From contig JBCCSZ010000068.1 in NCBI GenBank assembly GCA_039199225.1, positions 1-28,112 of the forward strand: a stretch of 28,112 bases of DNA, written 5' to 3'. Source of the DNA: JBCCSZ01 sp039199225. GTDB taxonomy: Bacteria > Bacteroidota > Bacteroidia > Chitinophagales > Saprospiraceae. The position numbers and the translations under genes are program-made. Shown piece by piece: positions 1-9,256 of the stretch (within the stretch, counting starts at the first letter, position 1; each line of letters begins with the position of its first letter). The notes beneath the pieces are model-generated. The model had not been told where the DNA came from and ran no database searches. It saw nothing but the letters and a program-made list of their open reading frames with translations.

Positions 1-50
1 CCATGGGTCTGGGTAGACACTGGGTTGCGTTCAGTTAGAAAGAATGTATG

Positions 51-86
51 ATAGAAAAGACCGGAGCGATGAATGAGTTTCCGGTC
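51..86 (-). terminator. Probable intrinsic terminator of the NRPS/exporter operon
   Basis: On the minus strand a perfect 7-bp stem (GACCGGA / TCCGGTC, at 80-86 and 59-65) with a 14-nt loop is followed directly by TTTTCTAT. It lies about 240 nt past the stop of the ABC permease and is the first terminator-like structure after it. The plus strand has no T-run after the stem, so the orientation is minus. The loop is rather long, which lowers certainty. Confidence 0.5.
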
Positions 87-240
87 CTGGATTCGGCCTA
101 TTTGTTGGGTTGTAGGTTGATGTAGTTTGTGTTAGGCCAAGTCAGAAGAAAGGTGGTACTAAGGCCCGCTGGCGACTTCTCTTTCATGGGTTGGGGTGCC
201 TGAAAAAGAAGTGCGCGCGGGGGTGGTTTTTGATTTGGTG

Positions 241-320
241 GTTTCTTGATCTTGTGATCTTGTGATTTTGTGGTCGGTGGTTTTGTGATCTTGTGATCTT
301 GTGATTTAGTGATCTTGTGT
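241..320. repeat. Degenerate short tandem repeat, unit about 8 bp (GATCTTGT)
   Basis: The unit GATCTTGT, with variants GATTTTGT, GGTTTTGT and GATTTAGT, is repeated about eight times just beyond the permease stop codon. It ends in a run of eight T. The strand is strongly G/T biased. The rest of 87-240 holds no gene or structure that I can support. Confidence 0.7.
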
Positions 321-325
321 TTTTT

Positions 326-2695
326 TTAGTCGTTGGCTTTTAGGCAGTCTACGGGGTTTTTATTGGCTGCTTTTAGACCTTGGATGCCGACGGTTAGCCA
401 GGCGATCACTAGGGCTAGGAAGCCGGACAATAGGAAATACCACAGCTTCAGGTCGATTCGGTAGACAAAGTCATCCAGCCATCTTTTGGTGATTAGATAG
501 CTGAGGGGTAAGGCGATGACGATGGCTAGGAGGACCACCTTTGTAAAGTCTTTTGACAGCAAGAAGACGATGCTGAATTTGCTGGCAGATAGCGCCTTGC
601 GGATACCGATTTCTTTGGTTCTTCTTTCTGCAGAAAAGGCAGCTAGGCCGAACAGTCCCAAGCAAGAAATGATGATGGCAATGCCGGCGAAGTAACGCGA
701 CAGGGTGCTGATGCGCGTTTCAGAAGAATAGAGTGCCTGGTAATCTTCATCCAAAAATTTAAAGTCGAATGGATAGCCAGGATTGTATTGGCGGTAGAAG
801 CCTTCCAATCGGCGGACGGTTTCCAGTTCTTTTCCCTTTTCGATTTTGGCGAATATCTTATTGGATGCTTCTGGATTGAGGAGGAACAGCATGGGCTTAA
901 TCTCCTCTTTGACAGATTCCAATTGGAAATCTTTAACCACACCGGCTATTTCAAATTCGCTTTCGCCCCAGCGGATCCTCTGCCCTACGGGTTCTCCTTG
1001 CAAGCCCATTGCCTTGATGGCTGTTTCGTTGAAAACAATCTTGCTGTCCTCAGCGCCATAGTCCTTTGAAAAGGCCCGGCCGGAAGACAGGTCGATTCCC
1101 AGGGTCTTGAACAATCCGTAGTTGATGATTTGAAAGATGAAAACCGTTTTATCATCCGGACTCTTATTCTGCCATTCGATTTGATCGGTGGTTGTTTTGC
1201 TACCCAGGAAGTTGCCGACCATACTGGAAGTAGAACGAATGCCCGGCTCACTTTCCAGCTTAGCGAGAAATGTTTCCAAGCTTTTGGCAGACCAGCCCTC
1301 CCGATCGAAATAGATCAAATTGTCTTTGTCGTAGCCGAGGTTGCGGGACTGGATGTATTCGATTTGGTTGTAAACGACCATCACAGCAACGATCAACATG
1401 ACCGACAAGGAAAACTGAAAAACAACCAATACTTTACGGACCAGCAACTCACTCACCGAACTCTTAAACTTGCCCTTAAGAACTGTGGCCGGATTGAAGC
1501 CAGATAGATACAAAGCCGGATAACTACCAGACAGCAGTCCGGTCAGTAGGGTAATTCCAAGGATTGATAAAATCAGTTGTGGATCAAAGCTCAGTGCCAA
1601 TTCCTTGCCTGTAATGACATTAAAGGTTGGCAAGAAGAAGTAAATGATGACAACCGCGATGATAAGCGATAGAAATGCCATGATGACCGATTCGCCGAGA
1701 TACTGTGCTACCAAGATCGAGCGGTCTGCTCCAACGGCTTTTTTCACACCAATCTCCTTGATTCGTCGGGATGCCTTGGCCGTCGATAAATTCATAAAGT
1801 TGATACAAGCAATCAGCAAAATGAAGATGGCAATGAGTCCAAACAATTTCACGTACTCAATGCGGCCGCCCGATTGGACACCATTTTCATAGTTGCCATA
1901 GAGATAAGCATCGGAAAAAGGGCGTACAAAAAGCGTAAAGTTGTGTAAATCTTTGGACTTGGTTCGAACGAAGCTTGCGATTTTCTGATTGAACTTTTTT
2001 ACATCCGTCCCCTTCTTCAAAATCACCGATACACCGGGCGCATTCCCCAACCAGTTGAGTAACCATTGGTTGTTGTCGCGAAACAATTCGAAAGGCAACA
2101 GAAAATCGAAATTAATGGAAGACTCGCGCGGAAAATCTTTATAGACTCCAGAGATGAGAAAGCTCTGATCATTGTCCATTTTAATGGATTTCCCTACCAG
2201 ATTATCCGTTGTATTAAACATTTTTTTGGCCAGACTTTCAGATAATACGATCGACTTTTTATCGGCTAATACTTTGCTTTTATCGCCATGCATTAAGTCA
2301 AAGGAAAAGACATTGAAAAAATCTGCTCCTACATAATCGCCTTTGGCTTTTACCTTTTTATCACCAACTGCCAAGATGTTTTTTTCATTTCGAAAAGTGT
2401 GGGTATATTCCACGACCCTTTCCACCTCCGGCATTTCGTCCAACATGGCTTTGGCCAGTGGCCCAGGCACAAAGTGCTGTGTGACAATGTTTTCGTTATT
2501 CTTGATGGTGAGCATAGCTTCATAGAGCTGGCTGTCTTGTTCGTGGAATTTATCGACTGCCAATTCGTCGACCACCCACAGATAGATCAGCAGCGCACAA
2601 GCCAGACCTGCAGAAAGTCCTATGAGGTTGATAAAGAAGAAAACCTTCTCCCTTCTTATGTTCCTCATGAAGACCAGTAAATTGTGCTTATACAT
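326..2695 (-). CDS. ABC transporter permease, MacB/FtsX type with two periplasmic core domains
   Basis: A 789-residue membrane subunit of an MacB-like exporter. An N-terminal membrane helix (about residues 17-40) leads into a first MacB-type periplasmic domain. Three helices with the FtsX signature (RRIKEIGVKKAVGA) follow, then a second helix and periplasmic domain, and a C-terminal FtsX block (RRTKEIGIRKALSA) with the last helices. This duplicated layout of about 800 residues is common in Bacteroidota. I chose the ATG at 2695 because an upstream in-frame ATG at 2773 adds 26 residues unlike the family, whereas MYKHNLLVFMRNIRREK is the usual start. It follows the NRPS on the same strand (127-nt gap). 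The matching ATPase is probably the gene at 10907-11596. By family, such pairs export peptides, lipids or drugs using force from cytoplasmic ATP hydrolysis. The substrate here is inferred to be the NRPS product. Confidence 0.9.
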   Translation of the reverse strand: MYKHNLLVFMRNIRREKVFFFINLIGLSAGLACALLIYLWVVDELAVDKFHEQDSQLYEAMLTIKNNENIVTQHFVPGPLAKAMLDEMPEVERVVEYTHTFRNEKNILAVGDKKVKAKGDYVGADFFNVFSFDLMHGDKSKVLADKKSIVLSESLAKKMFNTTDNLVGKSIKMDNDQSFLISGVYKDFPRESSINFDFLLPFELFRDNNQWLLNWLGNAPGVSVILKKGTDVKKFNQKIASFVRTKSKDLHNFTLFVRPFSDAYLYGNYENGVQSGGRIEYVKLFGLIAIFILLIACINFMNLSTAKASRRIKEIGVKKAVGADRSILVAQYLGESVIMAFLSLIIAVVIIYFFLPTFNVITGKELALSFDPQLILSILGITLLTGLLSGSYPALYLSGFNPATVLKGKFKSSVSELLVRKVLVVFQFSLSVMLIVAVMVVYNQIEYIQSRNLGYDKDNLIYFDREGWSAKSLETFLAKLESEPGIRSTSSMVGNFLGSKTTTDQIEWQNKSPDDKTVFIFQIINYGLFKTLGIDLSSGRAFSKDYGAEDSKIVFNETAIKAMGLQGEPVGQRIRWGESEFEIAGVVKDFQLESVKEEIKPMLFLLNPEASNKIFAKIEKGKELETVRRLEGFYRQYNPGYPFDFKFLDEDYQALYSSETRISTLSRYFAGIAIIISCLGLFGLAAFSAERRTKEIGIRKALSASKFSIVFLLSKDFTKVVLLAIVIALPLSYLITKRWLDDFVYRIDLKLWYFLLSGFLALVIAWLTVGIQGLKAANKNPVDCLKAND

Positions 2696-2710
2696 GATTC
2701 TTAATTTACA

Positions 2711-2770
2711 AAATTCCAAGTTACGATTTATTTTAAAGACAATTACTCCTAATTCACAACTTGGGTTAAA
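2711..2770. repeat. Dispersed palindromic element, copy 1 (degenerate)
   Basis: The left arm AAATTCCAAGTTACGAT (2711-2727) and right arm TCACAACTTGGGTTAA (2754-2769) are imperfect inverted repeats of each other. They match the arms of the copies at 17984 and 25316. It lies between the NRPS stop and the permease start, inside the permease 5' region. It could act as an RNA hairpin or protein site in the operon. Confidence 0.5.
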
Positions 2771-2822
2771 CAATTAATTGATTCAATCTTTCTAATATGG
2801 TTACAAAAAATGAGTTCCTATT

Positions 2823-5800
2823 TTAATCAAATAAAGCATCTAATTCTTCTTGTTTGACATCGGCTGCATCAAAATCAGAAGGTGTAAAATGAATTTGTTC
2901 TTCCTCTCTGATATGGTCCAATAAACGATGAATACTTTTGATGAAAGATTCCTTCAGTCGTTCAATGGTCGTGCGGTGGTGCGCATTGCGATTGTACTGA
3001 ATATCAATCTTCAGGCAGTTGCGTACCACCATCAGGTTGCATTCCAATTTGGTGGTCATCGCATTTTCGGGCGCCACATCCGAGCTGGTTGCCAGGGTGC
3101 TGTAGGAAAATAAATCGTTTTCCAACTCATGGTCGAATTGCCCAAGGTAGTTGAAGCGAATTTGCGATTGTTTTTCCCTTTGCCAATCTTCCGCCTCACA
3201 ACTCAAACCATAACCAATCCCCTTGGCTGGCACTTGTCGAATTTGCTCCTTAACCGATTTGATTTGCTCATCTAAAGGCCCATCTAGTAAATATAATTTC
3301 AGGGGGAACATGCAGGTAAACCAGCCCAAAGTTCTGGAAGTATCCAAGTGGTCTAGGTGCCTTCCATGATTTTCTTGTTCGATGATAAACTGTCGCTGGT
3401 CGGTCCATTTATGCAAAGCCATCAACAAGGCCGTATTGAGTAAAATGGGGACATCTGTCTTGTATGCCTTGTGGGCCTCTTTGAGTAAGTAAGCAGTTGC
3501 GTCCGCATCCAGGCTGGCAGAAATATTGGCAGCCTGCGCAACGCGCCAATCAGTCGTCTCCATATCTTGAGGTAGCTCGCAGTTCGCTGTTTTTACTTCT
3601 TCCCAGAAAGATTTTTCCTGTTGCCAATCGGCCGCATTTTGGTATTCATCCAGTGCCTTTTTCCAGTCCATCAGACTGGCTGCTTTGCGAGGCAGTTGGG
3701 GCGAATGACCACTCTCCAAAGCATTGTAACAACTGTGTAGGTCTTCCAAGAAAATACGCCAGGATATGCCATCGACCAAAAGGTGATGGGCGGTGATGAA
3801 CAAGTAAGTTTCCTCTTCCTTTATTTGTCTTAATAAGGCGGCTTTCAGTAAGAGACCCTCTTCCAAACGAAGTGTTGCTTTGAATTGTGGCAGTTCGTCG
3901 AACGACAACTCCTGTATATCGAATCTTTCGTTGAGGTGGTTGTTGTTGTAGTATAAATTCTGAGCATGCCAGTCGTAATTTAGCCTCAAGCCATCGTGGT
4001 GTGCAATCAATAAATCAAAGGAGCGTTCCAAGAGTCGCCGGTCGACTTTGCGTTGCAACTTGAGTAAAACCGACTGATTGAAGTAATGTGGATTTTGCAA
4101 TTGACGACTGAAAAACCACTGTTCGATGGGCGTTGCTTTTCTGGCCCCCTCCACGACTCCTTGCTCGTAATGCTGATCCTTGAAGCTAATCTTGGCATGC
4201 TTGCTGATTTGTCCAATCGTCTGATAGGTGAGGATGTCTTTGACAACAATTCCGACACCTTTTTCACTGAGGCGAGAAGCAATTTGTACTGCCTTGATGG
4301 AATCTCCTCCCAGCTCGAAGAAATTATCGGTGACATTGACCTTTTGTCCAAAAACTTCCTCCCAAGCTTCCAACGAAACGGCTTCCACCATTCCACCAGG
4401 TAGGGTACCCTCCGGACGAGCCTTGTCTGCCTTTGGCTTTGGCAGGGCGCTGTAATTTACTTTCCCGTTGATCGTCAGCGGAATTTCGTCCAGCTTGATG
4501 AAATGCACTGGCATCATGTAGTGTGGCAATCGGCTCGCTAGATAATGCCTGAGTGTAGCCTGGTCGATGGTGAGGTCTGTCGATGGTTCGCACATGTAGT
4601 AAGCGTACAAGAGCTTCTGACCATTGGCATGATCCTCTATACTGACCAAAGCTTCAGATACTTGTTCGTGGCTCAACATCTGCTGCTCAATCTCTGTCAA
4701 CTCGATGCGATAGCCATTGATCTTCACTTGTAGATCGACCCTTTCGATGAACTCCAAGCCACTGTTTGGCAGGCGCCTGGCGACATCGCCGGTTTTGTAC
4801 ATTTTCCGATTGGCGACGAAGGGGTCATCGATGAATCTTTCTGTTGTCAGTTGATCATTGAATAGATAGCCCCTTGCGACGCCGCTCCCGGATATGTAAA
4901 CCTCTCCCTTAACGCCCAGTGGTACCGGACATAAATATTGGTCTAGCAAATAAATGGCTGTGTTCTGGATTGGAAAGCCGATGGGAACACTTGCTGTGGT
5001 GTCCTCTAGTTGGTATTTATGAATCATACAACCCACCGTTGCTTCGGTCGGTCCATATTCGTTGAATAACTCTACCTTGCCATTGAAGCCGATATAAATC
5101 TGGCGGGCCAATGCTGTTTCCAGTGCCTCTCCTCCGATGATGAATCGTTTGATCCGACTGTTGAGATGGCTATTTTTCAGGAAGCATTCCCGGATGATTC
5201 TCAGGTGAGAAGGCGTCAATTTGATAATATCGACGCGATCGTCTGCAACGATCTTTTCGATTAGTACTGCCTTGGGATCGTCCTCATAGATCAAAATTCG
5301 ATGGCCACTTGCCAGCGGCGTAAAAATAGACGTGATTGTCAAGTCGAAAGAAACAGAGGTGAACAGTGGAAAGTCTGCACTTTCCCCTTTGACGTATGTC
5401 TTACAGCAATAGTCGATGTAGTTGACCAAAGAGCGATGGGAAATCATTACCCCTTTTGGTCGGCCGGTGGTTCCGGAGGTGTAAATGACATAAGCCAGAT
5501 CATCAGCCTTTGTTACAGATTTGAGATAGTTAACCGGACTGGCATTTGGCATCCACTGATCCATGTCGATTCTATACACTTGCGCCGGTGGCGCCAATGG
5601 CTGTTCCGATTTGGTCAGTAATATCTTACAGGCACTGTCTTCTAAGATGAAGCGAATGCGTTTGGCTGGCAGATTGGTGTCGATGGGCAGAAAGCAAGCA
5701 CCTGCTTTCAGAATGCCCAATACGCTGATGAGAAAATCTGTCGAACGCGATAAGAGAATGCAAACAACTTCATTGGGCTTCAGACCACGATCGCGCAGTT

Positions 5801-6362
5801 CGATGGCCAGTGCATTGGCTTTTTGGTTGAGCTGCTGGTAAGTAAGTTGTACATCTCCCCATTCAACAGCTATGCTTCCTGGCGTCCGCGCCACTTGCTC
5901 TTCAAATACTTGGTGGATGGACTTATTTTTTGGATAAATGGCTTCTGTTGCGTTGTACGCCTCTACATAGCTGCTGTACTCGTCTTTATCGAGTAGGGAG
6001 AGTGTCTTGATTTCTTTATTGGGATGACGGACAATTTCCTGCAGTAAGTTGAGAAAATGGCCTGCCAATTTTTCGATGGTTTCTTCTTTGAAAAGTGCCG
6101 TCGCATATTCAAAAGCGTAGGCAATATTCTCTTCCTCAAATATTTCGAGCGATAGATCAAATTTGGAAAAACCGGGATCGAAATCGTGTCGAGTCAGGAT
6201 CATTCCATAATTCTCAACTGCTGGTAGACCCATGTTTTGGTAGACAAACATGGTGTCAAAAATTGGGTTGCGACTCGCATCTCTTCGCTTCACCAATTGT
6301 TGTACGAGTTGATCGAAAGGATAGGCTTGTTGTTGCATGGCTGCTGCCAGGTGGTCTTTCAC
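2823..6362 (-). CDS. NRPS, second part: C-domain tail, Asn-type adenylation, carrier, epimerization
   Basis: A 1179-residue ORF. Residues 1-125 are the C-terminal half of a condensation domain (YPFDQLVQQL, SRNPIFDTMF). Residues 150-640 are an adenylation domain (A3 YTSGTTGRPKG, A5 NEYGPTE, A8 region about 545-555, A10 Lys634). Residues 660-725 are a carrier (GGDSIK, Ser688), the form usual before epimerization domains. Residues 740-1150 are an epimerization domain (HHLLVDGISWR 859-869, ENHGR 997-1001, TLGWFT, GIGYGL, FNYLGQFD). By GrsA alignment the pocket is D340 L341 T344 K381 I408 G410 E435 V443 G444 K634, one residue from the known Asn code DLTKLGEVGK. Predicted role: load L-Asn, accept the acyl chain and epimerize to D-Asn. 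There is no thioesterase, and the end (EELDALFD) resembles an inter-protein docking tail. The GTG at 6362 is merely the first possible start; the protein is probably a continuation of the upstream frame. Confidence 0.9.
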   Translation of the reverse strand: MKDHLAAAMQQQAYPFDQLVQQLVKRRDASRNPIFDTMFVYQNMGLPAVENYGMILTRHDFDPGFSKFDLSLEIFEEENIAYAFEYATALFKEETIEKLAGHFLNLLQEIVRHPNKEIKTLSLLDKDEYSSYVEAYNATEAIYPKNKSIHQVFEEQVARTPGSIAVEWGDVQLTYQQLNQKANALAIELRDRGLKPNEVVCILLSRSTDFLISVLGILKAGACFLPIDTNLPAKRIRFILEDSACKILLTKSEQPLAPPAQVYRIDMDQWMPNASPVNYLKSVTKADDLAYVIYTSGTTGRPKGVMISHRSLVNYIDYCCKTYVKGESADFPLFTSVSFDLTITSIFTPLASGHRILIYEDDPKAVLIEKIVADDRVDIIKLTPSHLRIIRECFLKNSHLNSRIKRFIIGGEALETALARQIYIGFNGKVELFNEYGPTEATVGCMIHKYQLEDTTASVPIGFPIQNTAIYLLDQYLCPVPLGVKGEVYISGSGVARGYLFNDQLTTERFIDDPFVANRKMYKTGDVARRLPNSGLEFIERVDLQVKINGYRIELTEIEQQMLSHEQVSEALVSIEDHANGQKLLYAYYMCEPSTDLTIDQATLRHYLASRLPHYMMPVHFIKLDEIPLTINGKVNYSALPKPKADKARPEGTLPGGMVEAVSLEAWEEVFGQKVNVTDNFFELGGDSIKAVQIASRLSEKGVGIVVKDILTYQTIGQISKHAKISFKDQHYEQGVVEGARKATPIEQWFFSRQLQNPHYFNQSVLLKLQRKVDRRLLERSFDLLIAHHDGLRLNYDWHAQNLYYNNNHLNERFDIQELSFDELPQFKATLRLEEGLLLKAALLRQIKEEETYLFITAHHLLVDGISWRIFLEDLHSCYNALESGHSPQLPRKAASLMDWKKALDEYQNAADWQQEKSFWEEVKTANCELPQDMETTDWRVAQAANISASLDADATAYLLKEAHKAYKTDVPILLNTALLMALHKWTDQRQFIIEQENHGRHLDHLDTSRTLGWFTCMFPLKLYLLDGPLDEQIKSVKEQIRQVPAKGIGYGLSCEAEDWQREKQSQIRFNYLGQFDHELENDLFSYSTLATSSDVAPENAMTTKLECNLMVVRNCLKIDIQYNRNAHHRTTIERLKESFIKSIHRLLDHIREEEQIHFTPSDFDAADVKQEELDALFD

Positions 6363-6370
6363 TTTTTGAG
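6359..6370 (-). other. -1 frameshift site within the condensation domain (A-run before a stop)
   Basis: On the minus strand the first frame ends CTC AAA AAG TGA and the second continues as GTG AAA GAC, one base back. Reading LLKK then VKDHLAAA rejoins an ordinary condensation domain without gap or duplication. CAAAAAG (6362-6368) resembles the A AAA AAG slippery heptamer of bacterial dnaX, but the P-site re-pairing has a first-position mismatch. One A missing from an original AAAAAA would give the same picture, so a sequencing or assembly indel, a real mutation or programmed slippage are all possible. Confidence 0.75.
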
Positions 6371-9256
6371 CAAGGCCATAAAAGATTCATTGCCATCGGT
6401 GGTATTGCGCAAGGTCAGGTTGTTGACAAACATCCCTTGTATATCCTGCAAATCAGGATGGATTCTTCCAGCGACAGGGATGCCGATCAATTGCTCGTTT
6501 TGACCTGTATACTTTGCCAGCAAAATTTGATAAGCAGTAAAGAGTAAGCTGTGCAGACTACTGTCTGACTGGCGAGCGAGCTCCCTGAGTTGATTGGACA
6601 ATTTGCGACCAAGGCTTTTGGATAGTTTTGCTCCCTTTGTATCAAAAACGGCCGGCCGTTGAAAGTCCAATGGCAAATCTAAAACGGGTAATTCTCCGCT
6701 CAGAAGTTCCAGCCAGTAATTCTCTTTTTCAAGCATTGCCTCTTCTGTCAATTGCCCATTCATCCAAGCGGCGTAGTCGCGGTAATTGGCCGAGAGCGGT
6801 GGCAGTGTTTTACCGATGTAGAGATTTACCAGCTCATTCAAAAAAGTATGAATCGAAACACCATCGGAGATGATGTGATGGAAGTCGGCAAAAAGTACCT
6901 GCTCGTAGTGGTTGATCTGTAAAAGAGCAACCCGAAAAAGTGGTGCCTTTTGCAGATCGAAAGGCTGAACCAAGGCTCGCAAGCGCTTGTCCAACTCCTC
7001 CTTGGGACAATTCATCTGAGTCAGTTGAAAGTCGACCTTTTCAGCTATGGAAAACTGCACTTGGTCGTCGTTCAAATGAAAAGAAGTACGCAGCGATTCG
7101 TGGCGCTCAAGCAATTGTGCGATACATTGCTCCAAGCGGTCAGCCGCCAGTTTGACCCCACCAATACGCAAAGCAATCGGCGTATTGTAAGCAACAGCAT
7201 TTCGGTTCATTTCCCAACTGTAGTACAAACGCTTTTGCGCTGGTGCTATATTTACATTTGTTGCTTGTATATTTTTAGGAAGCGGCTTGTAAACCTGTTT
7301 CTCCAATGATTTCAAGGCAGCGACCATCTCCCGAATACACTCCTTGCTGTGCAGCCATTCGAGCGGGATTTCAACTTGAAATTCGCGCAAGACAGACATA
7401 CCGATTTCAGCTGCCTTTAGAGAGTTTCCTCCGATTTCAAAAAACTTGTCTGTCACACCGAAGTCCTTGAAATTGAGTACCTTTTGCCAGATTTTCAGCA
7501 TCTTTTTCTCTCGCTTATTTTTGGGCGCTACAATGCTCATGGCGCGCTTGCGAAGCTTAGCTTCCAGCTCGTTCAATTCCTCCTCGACCTTTTGGAATTT
7601 ACCTTTTCGATAGTCTTGCAACAGACGATACCTTTGCAGTTTACCACTTGTCGTTTTGGGTAGGCTTTTCACAGGAAGGACGCGGTCCAACTCAAAGCCA
7701 ACTTTTGAATTGACGAGTGCTTTGACAGCCTTTGCCAAAGGAATAAAGGCTTCCAATTTGGCCCGGTGAAAAATAAAGGCAAAGGTTTCTTCTCTTTGCA
7801 ATTTTTCATTAAAGTAGCCACCCAATGCGATCTTATTCAAGTCGATTCCATCAAGCTCGCAAGCGATGTCTTCAATATCATGTGGATAGTAGTTTTGTCC
7901 ATTGACAAAGATGATGTCCTTAGCCCGTCCGGTGATAAATAAATCACCATCTTTGATGAAAGCCAAATCGCCAGTGTTCAGCCATTGATCCTCATCGATG
8001 ACGCGCTGGCTCTCTGCATCGTTGTTGTAATAGCCCGCAGTAACATTGGGACCCTTAATTTTCAAGTAGCCCACAATCCCTTCTGGCACCCTCAAGCCCC
8101 TTTCATCTATGATGCGAATGCTGCAATCATCCACTGCAGTACCGACATTTACAAAAGCGACCGACTCTTCGGGATCGTTCGACAAAACAATCTCCTCTCC
8201 TACCTTCAACTCTTCCCGCAATACCCTACAGGAGCGCACTTCCGCATCCAACACAGATACAGAAACCGCCAGCGTTGCTTCAGCCAATCCATAGACCGGA
8301 CACATCGCCGTTTTCTTCAAACCGTGAATGGCCATGCGATCCAAAAACTTGTGGCATAAGTCTTCGGAGATCGGCTCTGCACCATTGTATAAAACCCGCA
8401 CGGAGGATAGATCCCAGTCTTGTGCATCACTGTCCGGCACATGCTTCATCAAATATTTATAGCCAAAGTTAGGCGAGCAAGTTACCGTTACTTTATGAGC
8501 AGAAGTTTTGTCGAGCCACAAGGCAGGCCGTCTGACAAAGAGGCTGGTGGGCATGAGGAATTGGCTCATACCGCTGAACAGTGGATTGATGTGAAAACCA
8601 ATCATTCCCATGTCGTGGGTCAGTGGCATCCAGCCCAGGGTCGCATCATCGGGCGCGTATTTGGCCGCCGCCGCGATGGCCCGTATGTTGGTAATTAGGT
8701 TGCGGTGTGTCAGCACAACGCCCTTCGGCTGGCCGGTAGAGCCAGAGGAAAATTGTATGAAAGCAATATCGTCCGGATCGGCTGAATGGATTTTGCCCGG
8801 CTGGTCGGCGGGGCTTAGAGATTCCAGGGCGATGAAACGCTCGCTCATTGTATCGAGGACACCATCTAGCTGGGCCTTTTGTACAAATTCGTCTAGTTTG
8901 GAAAGGTGATCACCATTGGCAATCAGGAAAGGATCATTGAGTACTTGCCAGACGTTGAATAATTTCTTTTTATGGTCTACTTTGTGTCCGATGGATAGTG
9001 GAACTGGAATGATGCCTCCCAGGATGCAAGCCCAGAAGACATTCACGAAAGTCTCATTGTCTTCGATTTGAAAAACCAATTCATTCCCAGCTTGGAGGCC
9101 CCTTTGTTGGAGCGTCTTTAGGGTGCGGGAAGCCCGCTCATAGACTTCGCGATAGGACAAGAATTTTTCCTTGCTACCGCCTTCTATGAAAGTGACACCG
9201 ACGCGGTCCATGCTGCTGCGGTGTCGAAGAACTTCGATAAGAGTTAGAGCTTGCAA
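6359..9256 (-). CDS. NRPS, first part: fatty acyl-AMP ligase, carrier, condensation domain (truncated by frameshift)
   Basis: A 965-residue ORF. Residues 1-550 are an acyl-AMP ligase of the FAAL class (FSSGSTGQPKGVVLTH 169-184, WMPLTHDMGMIG 209-220, NGAEPIS, TGRAKDIIFVNGQNYYPHDIE, GKLQR). The acid is activated as acyl-AMP and passed to the carrier. Residues 582-650 are the carrier (FFEIGGNSLKA, Ser612 for the phosphopantetheine arm). Residues 668-965 are a condensation domain with HHIISDG (793-799) that stops abruptly after GMFVNNLTLRN...FMALLKK. The natural continuation is in the next frame. The start is TTG at 9256. The FAAL core already begins at residue 5 and an in-frame TGA lies two codons upstream, so no ATG is available. 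Together with the next ORF this forms one FAAL-PCP-C-A-PCP-E enzyme of about 2140 residues. Confidence 0.9.
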   Translation of the reverse strand: MQALTLIEVLRHRSSMDRVGVTFIEGGSKEKFLSYREVYERASRTLKTLQQRGLQAGNELVFQIEDNETFVNVFWACILGGIIPVPLSIGHKVDHKKKLFNVWQVLNDPFLIANGDHLSKLDEFVQKAQLDGVLDTMSERFIALESLSPADQPGKIHSADPDDIAFIQFSSGSTGQPKGVVLTHRNLITNIRAIAAAAKYAPDDATLGWMPLTHDMGMIGFHINPLFSGMSQFLMPTSLFVRRPALWLDKTSAHKVTVTCSPNFGYKYLMKHVPDSDAQDWDLSSVRVLYNGAEPISEDLCHKFLDRMAIHGLKKTAMCPVYGLAEATLAVSVSVLDAEVRSCRVLREELKVGEEIVLSNDPEESVAFVNVGTAVDDCSIRIIDERGLRVPEGIVGYLKIKGPNVTAGYYNNDAESQRVIDEDQWLNTGDLAFIKDGDLFITGRAKDIIFVNGQNYYPHDIEDIACELDGIDLNKIALGGYFNEKLQREETFAFIFHRAKLEAFIPLAKAVKALVNSKVGFELDRVLPVKSLPKTTSGKLQRYRLLQDYRKGKFQKVEEELNELEAKLRKRAMSIVAPKNKREKKMLKIWQKVLNFKDFGVTDKFFEIGGNSLKAAEIGMSVLREFQVEIPLEWLHSKECIREMVAALKSLEKQVYKPLPKNIQATNVNIAPAQKRLYYSWEMNRNAVAYNTPIALRIGGVKLAADRLEQCIAQLLERHESLRTSFHLNDDQVQFSIAEKVDFQLTQMNCPKEELDKRLRALVQPFDLQKAPLFRVALLQINHYEQVLFADFHHIISDGVSIHTFLNELVNLYIGKTLPPLSANYRDYAAWMNGQLTEEAMLEKENYWLELLSGELPVLDLPLDFQRPAVFDTKGAKLSKSLGRKLSNQLRELARQSDSSLHSLLFTAYQILLAKYTGQNEQLIGIPVAGRIHPDLQDIQGMFVNNLTLRNTTDGNESFMALLKK

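Noticed and set aside
241..320. CRISPR array
   Set aside because: The unit is about 8 bp, degenerate, and without spacers or cas genes.
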